A stretch of 64,000 nucleotides of DNA. It comes from Brachybacterium squillarum M-6-3. GTDB taxonomy: Bacteria; Actinomycetota; Actinomycetes; Actinomycetales; Dermabacteraceae. The stretch covers positions 930,001 through 994,000 of the forward strand of contig NZ_AGBX01000001.1 in assembly GCF_000225825.1 (NCBI RefSeq), read 5' to 3'. Positions 8,153 through 16,565 of the stretch are shown in pieces. Position numbers and translations under genes: made by a program. Every line of letters starts with the position of its first letter. The first letter of the stretch is position 1. The notes below the pieces were generated by a model that saw only the letters and a list, made by a program, of their open reading frames with translations, made no database searches and was not told the origin of the DNA.

Positions 8153-9922
8153 TCACACCAAGCGGTACCTCGTTCCACGGTGCCCCTGGCCGCCGTCGAC
8201 CTCGACCAGGTCATTCTCGATCAACGCCAGCAGGGCGCGGCGCACCTGCATGTATGAGAGCCCGGTGGCTACCTGCAGATCAGCATGCAGGGCAGGACCT
8301 CCGGACAGGACGTGGTGGACGGTCGGCACGTTCTTCCCCATCCGACGCAGCGCCGAGGCATCCGGCGCGGGGTGAGGTGCGCTGTTCGAGGACCTTTCCG
8401 CGAGCGGCGTCGGTTCTGCGCTCTGGTCGGCTCCGGCCGTCGCATCCGGTGTCCGGAACGGCACGTCGGCGTCGATATCCGCATCGAGCAGCCCCCGCTG
8501 GACCAGCGCCTTCACCTGACTGCGGGCGTCCTCCCAGGTGAGCGGCGAGAATTCCGCGCGGAGACGATCGACGTCCCACGGATCGCCGCGCCACGCCTTC
8601 AGCAGCACGTGCTTCTGCAGGTGAGTGAGTTTCACCGTGCCGGAGACTCGGGTCAGATGCTCTTGCTCCTCCTCGGAGAACGCGGACCCGCGCCAGAACG
8701 TGGCCGTGAACCGCACGCCGTTGTCCGTGAGCGTGGGCCGCCTGAGGTCCGCGTCCTGGGCCCGCCGGAGCATGGTCAGCACCCCGCCTCCCTCGCCCTC
8801 GATCACACGGCTGCCGTCCGGCAGGCGCAAATGCGTGGACAGCTGATACAGACGCTGGTTGACGGCGGCGCGGCGCGGCACGGGGCTCTCGATCTCCGAC
8901 AGCGTCACCCCGCGCAGTCCCCCTGGACTGGTGATGACCAGAGCCTTCTCGGTCACGCGGATGTCGATCGAGCGTCCGGTCCCGAGAGTCTGCGGCCCGA
9001 GGTCGCGGTGCACGAGCGCGTTGGCCACGGCCTCGCGGACGGCGGCCAGCGGGATCTCGGGCTCGTCGCGCATGTGCCCGTCGTCTCCGTACACCTGGCG
9101 GGTCGTGAGGTTCTGCCGAACCCACGCCATGCACTCCTCCAGGAGATCCGTGACCGGCCCCTCGAAGTGCTGGAGATTCTGCGTGCGTGCCCTGCTCCCG
9201 TCGTCCGGGAGCTGCACGGCCGCCGTCACCTGCAGGGCCGGCAGCACCCCCTGCGGGTAGTTCCCCAGCGCGTAGAGGCCGGCCACCGTGCACTCGCCGG
9301 ACGCCGTGACCGCGCCGAGCTGCCGAATGATCTCGGTGTCGGCGAGATCCCGCAGTCGGCGAGTCCGTCGCCGAGCTCGTGAGACCACCTGGCTGACCAA
9401 CTCCACATCGAGGTCATCGGGGCCTGTCCCGGGCACGGGCTTGTCGTCGTAGAGCACGCTCTCGCTGTGATGAAGGGCCGCGACCTCGACCATCCGGAGA
9501 TCGGCAGGCCCCATCACGAAGTCCCCGTCGGCCTGGCGCAGGAAGGCCCTTCCCTCGAATCTGGCCGGCTTGAGGCTCGGAGCGACGGGTTGGACCAGGG
9601 CGGCGACGATCTGCACGCCGTCGATGTCGAAGGTCCTCACCTCGACGTAGGGGGAGGGATTCACGGCCTCCCGGGAGACGTTGACCAGCGCTTGCGCCAT
9701 GCCCGCGGGATCCGCCACACCGTTGAGGGAGAAGGCACCTGCCTCGTTGGCACCGAGGATCAGCAGCCCCTGATCGGGCATGTTGGCGAAGGCGCACAGC
9801 GTCTCGCCGATCTTCGCCGGGAGGCCGCCCGCGGCACGCTTGACCTCGACGTCCGTGCGATCGCCTCCGTGCACGCGCAGTTCATCGAGGACGGCGAGTA
9901 CGCGGGAGGCTGTCAACTCCAT
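8153..9922 (-). CDS. AlbA_2 / HATPase_c_4 / winged-helix regulator
   Basis: A 589-residue protein of the RecG-like putative transcriptional regulator group (COG2865). The N-terminal AlbA_2 (Schlafen AlbA-like) domain is around residues 20-130 (VEVKRAAGGLPAKIGETLCAFANM...GLLILGA). The middle HATPase_c_4-like region has REAVANALVHRDLG and LVITSPGGLRGV around 290-350. The C-terminal winged helix is at about 545-589 (LQVATGLSYMQVRRALLALIENDLVEV). It is likely a DNA-binding regulator with nucleotide-dependent control; related proteins occur in stress and defence contexts. It is a lone gene downstream of the CRISPR array on the same strand. Tandem repeats in its promoter suggest autoregulation. Confidence 0.8.
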   Translation of the reverse strand: MELTASRVLAVLDELRVHGGDRTDVEVKRAAGGLPAKIGETLCAFANMPDQGLLILGANEAGAFSLNGVADPAGMAQALVNVSREAVNPSPYVEVRTFDIDGVQIVAALVQPVAPSLKPARFEGRAFLRQADGDFVMGPADLRMVEVAALHHSESVLYDDKPVPGTGPDDLDVELVSQVVSRARRRTRRLRDLADTEIIRQLGAVTASGECTVAGLYALGNYPQGVLPALQVTAAVQLPDDGSRARTQNLQHFEGPVTDLLEECMAWVRQNLTTRQVYGDDGHMRDEPEIPLAAVREAVANALVHRDLGPQTLGTGRSIDIRVTEKALVITSPGGLRGVTLSEIESPVPRRAAVNQRLYQLSTHLRLPDGSRVIEGEGGGVLTMLRRAQDADLRRPTLTDNGVRFTATFWRGSAFSEEEQEHLTRVSGTVKLTHLQKHVLLKAWRGDPWDVDRLRAEFSPLTWEDARSQVKALVQRGLLDADIDADVPFRTPDATAGADQSAEPTPLAERSSNSAPHPAPDASALRRMGKNVPTVHHVLSGGPALHADLQVATGLSYMQVRRALLALIENDLVEVDGGQGHRGTRYRLV

Positions 9923-9924
9923 AC

Positions 9925-9975
9925 CGGAAACTTACAGAGTGTTTGCGCATATGTGCAACTGTGCGCATGTGTGGA
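9925..9975 (-). promoter_or_regulatory. Promoter and tandem repeat upstream of the AlbA_2 gene
   Basis: On the plus strand TGCGCATATGTG and TGCGCATGTGTG lie 17 bp apart just upstream of the gene start. Read on the minus strand, TTGCAC inside the repeat and TAAGTT 18 bp later could be -35 and -10 boxes; the latter ends about 6 bp before the ATG, so the transcript may be leaderless. A regulator bound to the repeats would block the -35 box. The repeats are seen; the function is inferred. Confidence 0.45.
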
Positions 9976-10320
9976 TAGGGGCAGCTCGCAGGCATGTAGA
10001 GGGCCTGAGCGTGGTCTCGTCGGCCGCCTCAGCCGTCAAGACTGTCAGAGTGTCGCTGTCCCGGTGCGCGCAGACTCACACTGCAGAACGCAAGTATCAG
10101 TCTGCGCCCGTCTCGGTGCCCCGGAGAGTCGCATCGCGGCTCTGCTGTCCATCACCGCGCAATAGCGATGACTGCTCGACCATCTTCCCTCCTCGCGTGC
10201 TCGGCGGTCAGCTCTCCGGTGTCGCTCGGAGCGCGCAACGTGGACAATCGATCACAACGACATCCTCGCCCTTCACCTTTTCCACGAGGACGGCGAGCGT
10301 ACGCTGTTGATCGCCGGGGG
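9976..10320. other. Gap between AlbA_2 gene and CRISPR array
   Basis: About 345 bp without a supported gene. Short open frames here carry no recognisable motif or ribosome binding site, and the last 60 bp before 10321 contain no further recognisable repeat unit. No convincing terminator for the array transcript was found. Confidence 0.5.
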
Positions 10321-10526
10321 CTCTCATCCCTGCTACGCGGGGAGCACCCCTGCCGTGCTTCCTTCTTCTGGGCGGCGGTCGGCTCTTCCCCGTTGCGCGG
10401 GAACACTGGATCGTCTACAGCACCGACTCCTTCGTGTCGGGCTCATTCCCGCTGCGCGGGGAGCACGGCCTGGACGGCACCCGCTCGGACGCCGAGCGGG
10501 GCACATCCCCGCTGCGCGGGGAGCAC
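10321..10526 (-). repeat. Decayed leader-distal repeats of the array
   Basis: The four terminal repeats differ from consensus: 10321-10347 has four changes, including the first two plus-strand bases; 10381-10406 has a one-base deletion plus substitutions; 10440-10466 has one substitution (CATCC to CATTC); 10500-10526 has one (GCTC to GCAC). This is the usual ageing pattern of the leader-distal end and confirms array polarity. Confidence 0.9.
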
Positions 10527-11849
10527 GACCCCGCCACCGGCGAATCGTGGAGCACCGAGGGCTCATCCCCGCTGCGCGGGGAGCACGAGGCGGAGGCGCC
10601 GCCCTCGAGGAGGGCACCATCGGCTCATCCCCGCTGCGCGGGGAGCACGCCGCGGCGAGCTTCACCGCGACCTTCTGCGCGGGCTCATCCCCGCTGCGCG
10701 GGGAGCACCGGGACCCAGCCTTCCGACGTTAGTACCGGATGGGGCTCATCCCCGCTGCGCGGGGAGCACGACGTTTAAGGGTGCCCGGGATACGACCGTG
10801 AAGGCTCATCCCCGCTGCGCGGGGAGCACACGTGACCTTCACGGCACCGATGATGCCGTGGCGGCTCATCCCCGCTGCGCGGGGAGCACGTGAGGTCACG
10901 CGAGTGCGCACTCTTCCCATGGGGCTCATCCCCGCTGCGCGGGGAGCACCGGTCGAACGAAAACGGCGAGGACGGGTCCGTGGGCTCATCCCCGCTGCGC
11001 GGGGAGCACTGCGTCGATCGACCGTTTATGGTGCGCCGATACGGCTCATCCCCGCTGCGCGGGGAGCACAGCACCGCCGCGAGGGAGTACGACTTGGGCG
11101 CGGGCTCATCCCCGCTGCGCGGGGAGCACTCACCCCACCCCGGGTGCAGGGGGGTGTCACCAGGCTCATCCCCGCTGCGCGGGGATCACCGCGCGGCCGC
11201 GGAGCAGAACGGATGGGACGTGGGCTCATCCCCGCTGCGCGGGGAGCACCGGGCCTGGCCCACGGAGGTCAGCCGCAGCGACGGCTCATCCCCGCTGCGC
11301 GGGGAGCACAGCACGCCGAGCACCGTGGCCTGCCCGCGGGACGGCTCATCCCCGCTGCGCGGGGAGCACGGTCAGTTCTCCTTCGGGTTCTCGGGGTGAG
11401 TCGGCTCATCCCCGCTGCGCGGGGAGCACGGGCCGCACCGTGCCTGGCGGCCCTCCGAGGTCGGCTCATCCCCGCTGCGCGGGGAGCACAAGGCTCAGGA
11501 GAGGCAGCCAACAGCCGCAATGGGCTCATCCCCGCTGCGCGGGGAGCACCGGGGGCCGCTTCTCGTTCTTCGCCTGGACGCGGGCTCATCCCCGCTGCGC
11601 GGGGAGCACACCCTCGCCGCGATCGCCCAGGCCATCGGCCTGGGCTCATCCCCGCTGCGCGGGGAGCACCGTGACTCCTACCGGAGCGCGGATACGTGGC
11701 CCGGCTCATCCCCGCTGCGCGGGGAGCACCAGACGCGGGTGATCCAGCCCGTGCTGACCTGGGGCTCATCCCCGCTGCGCGGGGAGCACTGGGACGCTCA
11801 CCGGGTATCTGGCGCTCGACAGGGCTCATCCCCGCTGCGCGGGGAGCAC

Positions 11850-11882
11850 GCCGTGGACTACCTGCGCGGCCCCGATGGCACG
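11850..11882 (-). repeat. Duplicated spacer, copy nearer the distal end
   Basis: This 33-base spacer is identical, including both edge bases, to the one at 12330-12362, eight units away. Flanking spacers differ between the two places, so it is not part of a multi-unit block duplication. Confidence 0.9.
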
Positions 11883-12329
11883 GGCTCATCCCCGCTGCGC
11901 GGGGAGCACCCCACCGGGGACGGCGGGGCACGCTACCCGTACGGCTCATCCCCGCTGCGCGGGGAGCACTCCACATCCGAGACGCCGACGCCCCAGGACG
12001 TGGGCTCATCCCCGCTGCGCGGGGAGCACGACGTGACGCCGGACAACGCGACGGACGCCGGGGGCTCATCCCCGCTGCGCGGGGAGCACGCCCGGCAGGT
12101 ATGCGTTGTTCACGGCGTAATGGGCTCATCCCCGCTGCGCGGGGAGCACTTAGACAAAGCATCAACTATTCTCCACCAATCAGGCTCATCCCCGCTGCGC
12201 GGGGAGCACGCCCCCGATCCAGGGGTGCAGGCCCCAGACAGGGGCTCTTCCCCGCTGCGCGGGGAGCACTCCGCACGGGTGGAGGTGGATATCTTTTTGG
12301 TGGGCTCATCCCCGCTGCGCGGGGAGCAC

Positions 12330-12362
12330 GCCGTGGACTACCTGCGCGGCCCCGATGGCACG
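12330..12362 (-). repeat. Duplicated spacer, copy nearer the leader
   Basis: Identical over 33 bases to the spacer at 11850-11882. Since arrays grow at the leader (13769) end, this copy would be the younger one if both were acquired separately. Confidence 0.9.
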
Positions 12363-13769
12363 GGCTCATCCCCGCTGCGCGGGGAGCACCCATTCGGCGT
12401 TGTCCTGGATCGCGTAGCCCCAGGCTCATCCCCGCTGCGCGGGGAGCACACCTCGGCTTCGGCATTATCACCGGCCGCTTCGGGCTCATCCCCGCTGCGC
12501 GGGGAGCACGCAGTACTCCCAGGCGACCAGATGTCCCGGCTGGGCTCATCCCCGCTGCGCGGGGAGCACACCATCCACCCGTTCGCGTACGCCTCCGCGG
12601 GGGGCTCATCCCCGCTGCGCGGGGAGCACTCGACCTCCGACGCGACGGCCCGCTCCAGGAACGGCTCATCCCCGCTGCGCGGGGAGCACAAGGTCACCGT
12701 CGAGGCCAACGCCGCGCTCGCCGGCTCATCCCCGCTGCGCGGGGAGCACAACTTCAGGCCGACCTCGGGGGTGATGACCGTGGGCTCATCCCCGCTGCGC
12801 GGGGAGCACGTGTCCATGTACCCGGCGGAGAAGCCCGCTGGGGGCTCATCCCCGCTGCGCGGGGAGCACTTCAGGCCGAGCCCCCACCACACGTTGCCGA
12901 TGGGCTCATCCCCGCTGCGCGGGGAGCACAGCGCCTCGGTGGACCTGCCGGTGTCCGTGTCGGGCTCATCCCCGCTGCGCGGGGAGCACCTGTTCGGTGA
13001 GGGCGAGGACTACGAGACCACGGGCTCATCCCCGCTGCGCGGGGAGCACACCATGCCATCGTAGGCGAGAGCCCACTCCTGAGGCTCATCCCCGCTGCGC
13101 GGGGAGCACCTGTACGTCACCAACCGGATCGAGGCGGGGAAGGGCTCATCCCCGCTGCGCGGGGAGCACGCGAACCCGACCGCCCTCCTGAACTGGCGGC
13201 CCGGCTCATCCCCGCTGCGCGGGGAGCACAACGAAGCCGGCGACCATCGCGTCGTCGTGTCGGGCTCATCCCCGCTGCGCGGGGAGCACCCGATCAACCG
13301 CGAGGAGTACGGCGGCGTCGTGGGCTCATCCCCGCTGCGCGGGGAGCACCGGGCCGCTCAGATCGGCCGGAACAAGGACCGGGGCTCATCCCCGCTGCGC
13401 GGGGAGCACGCCCCCGCCCGGCATGGCGGGGGCGCTTCTTCGGGCTCATCCCCGCTGCGCGGGGAGCACGACGGTCGGTGGTGTCGTTGAGTGCGAGCAC
13501 GGGGCTCATCCCCGCTGCGCGGGGAGCACGCGCGGACGTCGCGCGTCTCCGAGGTGCCCGCGGGCTCATCCCCGCTGCGCGGGGAGCACGACGCATGGCC
13601 CCCGGAGCACATGGCCCGCATCGGCTCATCCCCGCTGCGCGGGGAGCACCCGTCCGAGTCGTAGTCGGAGTCGTCCTCCAGGGGCTCATCCCCGCTGCGC
13701 GGGGAGCACAGGACGCCGGCCACGGCGAGCGCGCGCCGCCACGGCTCATCCCCGCTGCGCGGGGAGCAC

Positions 13770-13869
13770 CCTTGCTGAGCAGGGCATTCGGAGCGAGCTC
13801 TGCCAGTTTGGATGCAGGTTTGGTGATGCTCTCATGAGTCACCGTGTGCTGGGAGCAGCACCGGAATTT
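13770..13869 (-). promoter_or_regulatory. CRISPR leader
   Basis: The 100 bp between the cas2 stop and the first perfect repeat form the leader, read on the minus strand. It contains AAACTGGCAGAGCTCG and ends CTGCTCAGCAAGG directly at the first repeat. It is more AT-containing than its surroundings. An open frame crosses it into the array but has no coding merit. Likely roles are the pre-crRNA promoter and the integration site for Cas1-Cas2; no clear -10/-35 pair could be picked. Confidence 0.75.
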
Positions 13870-14214
13870 TCAACGACGGCGACGGGACCTCTGCATGGCT
13901 CGGGCATTGCTCCACCCTGTGCGGCGCTGCGGGGGAGGGGCTTCCGAGGGTCGAAGCATAAGCGTCACGCCATCGGAGTCCACGGGTTCCCATTCGTGGC
14001 GGTGGACGCGATAGACGAGCCCCTGCTCGTTGTCCGCGGAGTACACGAGCAGGGCCCTGCCGTCCTTGCACAGCTCGACAGTCCGCGCCCAGAGGTCGTC
14101 CCGGACCCGGGCGGAGGGCCTGCCCACGAAGACACCGGGACTGATCTCCATCAGCCACTTCGTGAGGTCTCCGCGCAGACCTGCCGGGCAGGCGGTCAGG
14201 ACCAGGGTCATCAT
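13870..14214 (-). CDS. cas2: CRISPR-associated protein Cas2, type I-E
   Basis: A 114-residue Cas2e (CasB-like CRISPR ribonuclease fold), the structural partner of Cas1 in spacer integration. Family features: the start MTLVLTACPAGLRGDLTKWLMEI, then GVFVGRPSARVRDDLWARTVELCKDGRALLVYSADNEQG, matching the ferredoxin-like core. The C-terminal 25 residues are Arg-rich and variable. The first Met (14214) overlaps the cas1 stop; a second Met at 14211 is equally likely. It is the last gene of the cas operon, followed by the leader. Confidence 0.95.
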   Translation of the reverse strand: MMTLVLTACPAGLRGDLTKWLMEISPGVFVGRPSARVRDDLWARTVELCKDGRALLVYSADNEQGLVYRVHRHEWEPVDSDGVTLMLRPSEAPPPQRRTGWSNARAMQRSRRRR

Positions 14215-15152
14215 GCCAGGAACTGCTCCTCGTCCCAGTTCGCCCCCGAGGGCACCGCCTGCAGGTCACTCCAGAGCAGGAGATCGCCGATCTCCGCATC
14301 GAGATCGTCGACCACGCCGAGCAGCGTGTGCACGTCGGCGACGACCCGGCGCAGCAGCTTCGTCTCGACGATGCGGTCCCTCACGGCCCGCCGAACCTCG
14401 CGCACCGGGTCCTCCGAGGCTGCGGCGAGCGTGTCGAAGGTGGCAGGGATGGAGACCTCCGCCTTGTACAGATCCGCGATGTCGTAGACGAACGCCCGAT
14501 CCGTGCCGGAGTGGACCACGCCGAGGGCCGGGACGGCGCCCAGACTGCAGATCACGGCGTGGACCACTCCGTACAACGCAGCGTTGGCCGCGGTCAGGGT
14601 GCGATTCACGTCGTCCCCCGCCTCGAAGTCGTCCGGGGAGTAGGAACGTCGCGACCAGCGCACCCCTGTGCGCTCGGACTCGGCTGCGTACACACGCTTC
14701 ATCCGGGCACCCTCGCGTCCGCGCAGCTGCGCCATCGACAGCGTGGCGAAGTCCTCCCCGGGGAAGCGCATCTCGTACATGCGGCGCGCGCAGTCGAGGC
14801 GGCGGCGCTGGTGGGAGACGATCGCCGCCTGTGCCTCCGCCATGCGGGAGGACTTCGCCAACGGTCGACCGTGCGCGTAGTAGCGCACGCCGATCTCCCC
14901 CACCCAGGCGACGGAGACCCCGCAGCCGCCGATCACCGACATCGCCCCATGGGTGATGCGTGTGCCGGGCCCGAGCATCAGCACGCCGAGCGCGGCAGCC
15001 GGGACATGGACGACGCCCCGCTGATCCGTCAGCGTCACGGCGTTCGCGGCGCGATGCACCACGCAGTGCTCCGCATACAGGAAGCTGATCCGATCAACGG
15101 CCCGTGTCAGCTCCCGTCGCTCCGGGGGTGGGGCTCCCGTCGGGCGCGCCAT
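14211..15152 (-). CDS. cas1: CRISPR-associated endonuclease/integrase Cas1, type I-E
   Basis: A 313-residue Cas1e integrase for spacer acquisition, working as Cas1-Cas2. Seen: N-terminal beta domain (ISFLYAEHCVVHRAANAVTL...GTRITHGAMSVI), YYAHGRPLAKSSRM, and the catalytic alpha domain with NAALYGVVHAVICSLGAVPALGVVHSG followed by AFVYDIADLYKAE, providing the conserved His and Asp/Glu metal ligands. The length is typical. It starts two bases after the cas6e stop and overlaps cas2. Confidence 0.97.
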   Translation of the reverse strand: MARPTGAPPPERRELTRAVDRISFLYAEHCVVHRAANAVTLTDQRGVVHVPAAALGVLMLGPGTRITHGAMSVIGGCGVSVAWVGEIGVRYYAHGRPLAKSSRMAEAQAAIVSHQRRRLDCARRMYEMRFPGEDFATLSMAQLRGREGARMKRVYAAESERTGVRWSRRSYSPDDFEAGDDVNRTLTAANAALYGVVHAVICSLGAVPALGVVHSGTDRAFVYDIADLYKAEVSIPATFDTLAAASEDPVREVRRAVRDRIVETKLLRRVVADVHTLLGVVDDLDAEIGDLLLWSDLQAVPSGANWDEEQFLA

Positions 15153-15153
15153 G

Positions 15154-15852
15154 TCAGCTCGTGGCCCGAGCGAGGGTGAGCAGACCGCATCCGTAGGCGC
15201 GGGCCCTGCCGATCCCCTGGGTGAGCGCGCGACGTAGCGCGTCGACGTCGGTGACGCGCAGGGAACCCTCGAAGGTCGCGGTGCGCAGGGTGACCGTCCC
15301 GGAACCGCGGCCCCGCTCCGTACGTCGGGAGAAGGAGAGGTCCTCCCGACGGGTCACGGCCAGGTCGGGCAGCTCGGCCCCGGAGCCGTCGTCGCCGCTC
15401 GGGGGCATGGTCCTCAGCTCGAATCCGCAGGACACCGCCTTGTCCATCAGCCACTCCTGCTGCTGCGCCACCGTGACATGGGGGACGACCTTTCCTCGGC
15501 GACCCCCGGCCGCGGGGAGACTCCGCACGGGGTTCGCCGTGAGCCGGAACGACCGTTCCAGGCCCGGTCGCAGGCTGTCCAGCAACGGGCCGTAGTCAGC
15601 GGTCCGCCCCGGACGACTCGGCCATCCGGCCTGGTCACCGACGACGTCGAGGTCCGGGGCCTCCGGGCCCACGATGTACAGCGTGAAGGCCTCCCCGAAG
15701 CGGTCCACGCGCCACAGCACGCGCGCGTCGTGCTCGGCCAGATCCGGAGGGAAGCAGGCACGCACGGCCGCATGCATCGCCTGCGGATTCGACAGCAGAC
15801 GGCGCCCACCGCGCTTGTGGGGATTCACGGGGATCGAGGAGAAGGTGATCAC
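15154..15852 (-). CDS. cas6e: crRNA-processing endoribonuclease Cas6e
   Basis: A 232-residue Cas6e/Cse3 (CasE), which cuts pre-crRNA at the base of the repeat hairpin and stays in Cascade. The start is taken as GTG 15852, giving FSSIPVNPHKRGGRRLLSNPQAMHAAV at the N-terminus; the GTGA overlap with the cas5e stop supports it, and the open frame upstream is Arg/Gly-rich and unconserved. The His in QAMHAAV matches the position of the catalytic His of Cse3. The C-terminal glycine-rich loop GIGRARAYGCGLL is the RAMP signature. Confidence 0.95.
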   Translation of the reverse strand: MITFSSIPVNPHKRGGRRLLSNPQAMHAAVRACFPPDLAEHDARVLWRVDRFGEAFTLYIVGPEAPDLDVVGDQAGWPSRPGRTADYGPLLDSLRPGLERSFRLTANPVRSLPAAGGRRGKVVPHVTVAQQQEWLMDKAVSCGFELRTMPPSGDDGSGAELPDLAVTRREDLSFSRRTERGRGSGTVTLRTATFEGSLRVTDVDALRRALTQGIGRARAYGCGLLTLARATS

Positions 15853-16565
15853 GCCGAGACCACCTCCTCGAAGAAGGGGTCGGTGGCGGTGCTTCCCTCC
15901 GGGTTCTCCACCAGCGCCCCCTCCTCGTCGGCGACGACGGTGCGCCACCCGTACCGACGGTGCTCCTGGTCGAAGGAGATCGGGACATCCTGACGGGACT
16001 CGCCCCGCTCCCCGGGCTCACCGTCGCGGAAGATCGGCAGCCGTACCTCCCGGGGCCGCGTGCGGCGGTGAGCGCGGGAGGCCCGCCAGGGCGCGCCACG
16101 CAGGGCCTCCACGGGAGACAGGTCCACGATGCTCGATGCCGCATCCCCCACCAGGTCCGGATTCGCCGGGCAGGATCGCCTGCCCAGGTACAGGGGGAAC
16201 CGCGGGGAGCGCAGCGCTTCCCGGATCCCCTCGACCAGGGCGCGGTCCTGAGCACCGATGGCGGCGAGGAACACCGCGTCGGACAGGTAGTACCGACTCA
16301 CCAGCGACGTCCCCCCGCCGGTCTGCCAGCGTTCCGCGGTTTGGTAGTCCCGTGTCAGGGCACCGGGCTGATCCACCCTGACGGCGAAGCTCAGTGCGGC
16401 GAGGTCTTCGAGCGGATCCGTGCGGCGGCGCCCCTGGGCGGCCGCCACCAGGCCGAGCACCCCGGACTTCGTGGGCTGCGCGGCGGTGGCGCGGTCCAGG
16501 AAACGGCTGGCATCGCCCCAGGACTGCAGGGGACCGCGCAGCAGGAGCAGGAGACTGCTGCTCAC
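15849..16565 (-). CDS. cas5e: Cascade subunit Cas5e
   Basis: A 238-residue Cas5e (CasD), which caps the 5' handle of crRNA in Cascade. Family hallmarks: LLLLLRGPLQSWGDASRFLDRATAAQPTKSGVLGLVAAAQGRRR at the N-terminus and the central LSDAVFLAAI plus PLYLGRRSCP. It uses a GTG start at 16565 that overlaps the cas7e stop, and overlaps cas6e at the other end, so translation is coupled along the operon. Confidence 0.95.
   Translation of the reverse strand: MSSSLLLLLRGPLQSWGDASRFLDRATAAQPTKSGVLGLVAAAQGRRRTDPLEDLAALSFAVRVDQPGALTRDYQTAERWQTGGGTSLVSRYYLSDAVFLAAIGAQDRALVEGIREALRSPRFPLYLGRRSCPANPDLVGDAASSIVDLSPVEALRGAPWRASRAHRRTRPREVRLPIFRDGEPGERGESRQDVPISFDQEHRRYGWRTVVADEEGALVENPEGSTATDPFFEEVVSA

Larger units (their letters stand above)
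10321..13769 (-). CRISPR. Type I-E CRISPR array, 58 repeats and 57 spacers
   Basis: Repeat in transcript (minus) orientation begins GTGCTCCCC and ends GGGGATGAGCC: 27 conserved bases, with stem CCCCGC, loop GCA and stem GCGGGG. From 10743 to 13743 there are 51 repeats in strict 60-base register. Seven older repeats start at 10321, 10381, 10440, 10500, 10560, 10622 and 10682, with period 59-62. Orientation follows from the cas genes: the leader end is at 13769, next to cas2, and decay is at the far end. Within the regular block only two repeats have an internal change (11163-11189, GAGCAC to GATCAC; 12243-12269, CTCATC to CTCTTC). Repeat type and the adjacent cas1e/cas2e fit I-E. Confidence 0.98.

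Noticed and set aside
10321-13769. Self-targeting spacers against genes in this window
   Set aside because: I compared several spacers by eye with the window and found none outside the array; an exhaustive search could not be run.
10168-13842. Long open frames on both strands across 10.2-13.8 kb with repeating SSPLRGEH, HPRCAGST, LIPAARGA or APRAAGMS units
   Set aside because: They are translations of the CRISPR repeats. The unit length of 60 bases is divisible by three, so frames stay open; no start signals or protein family support exist.
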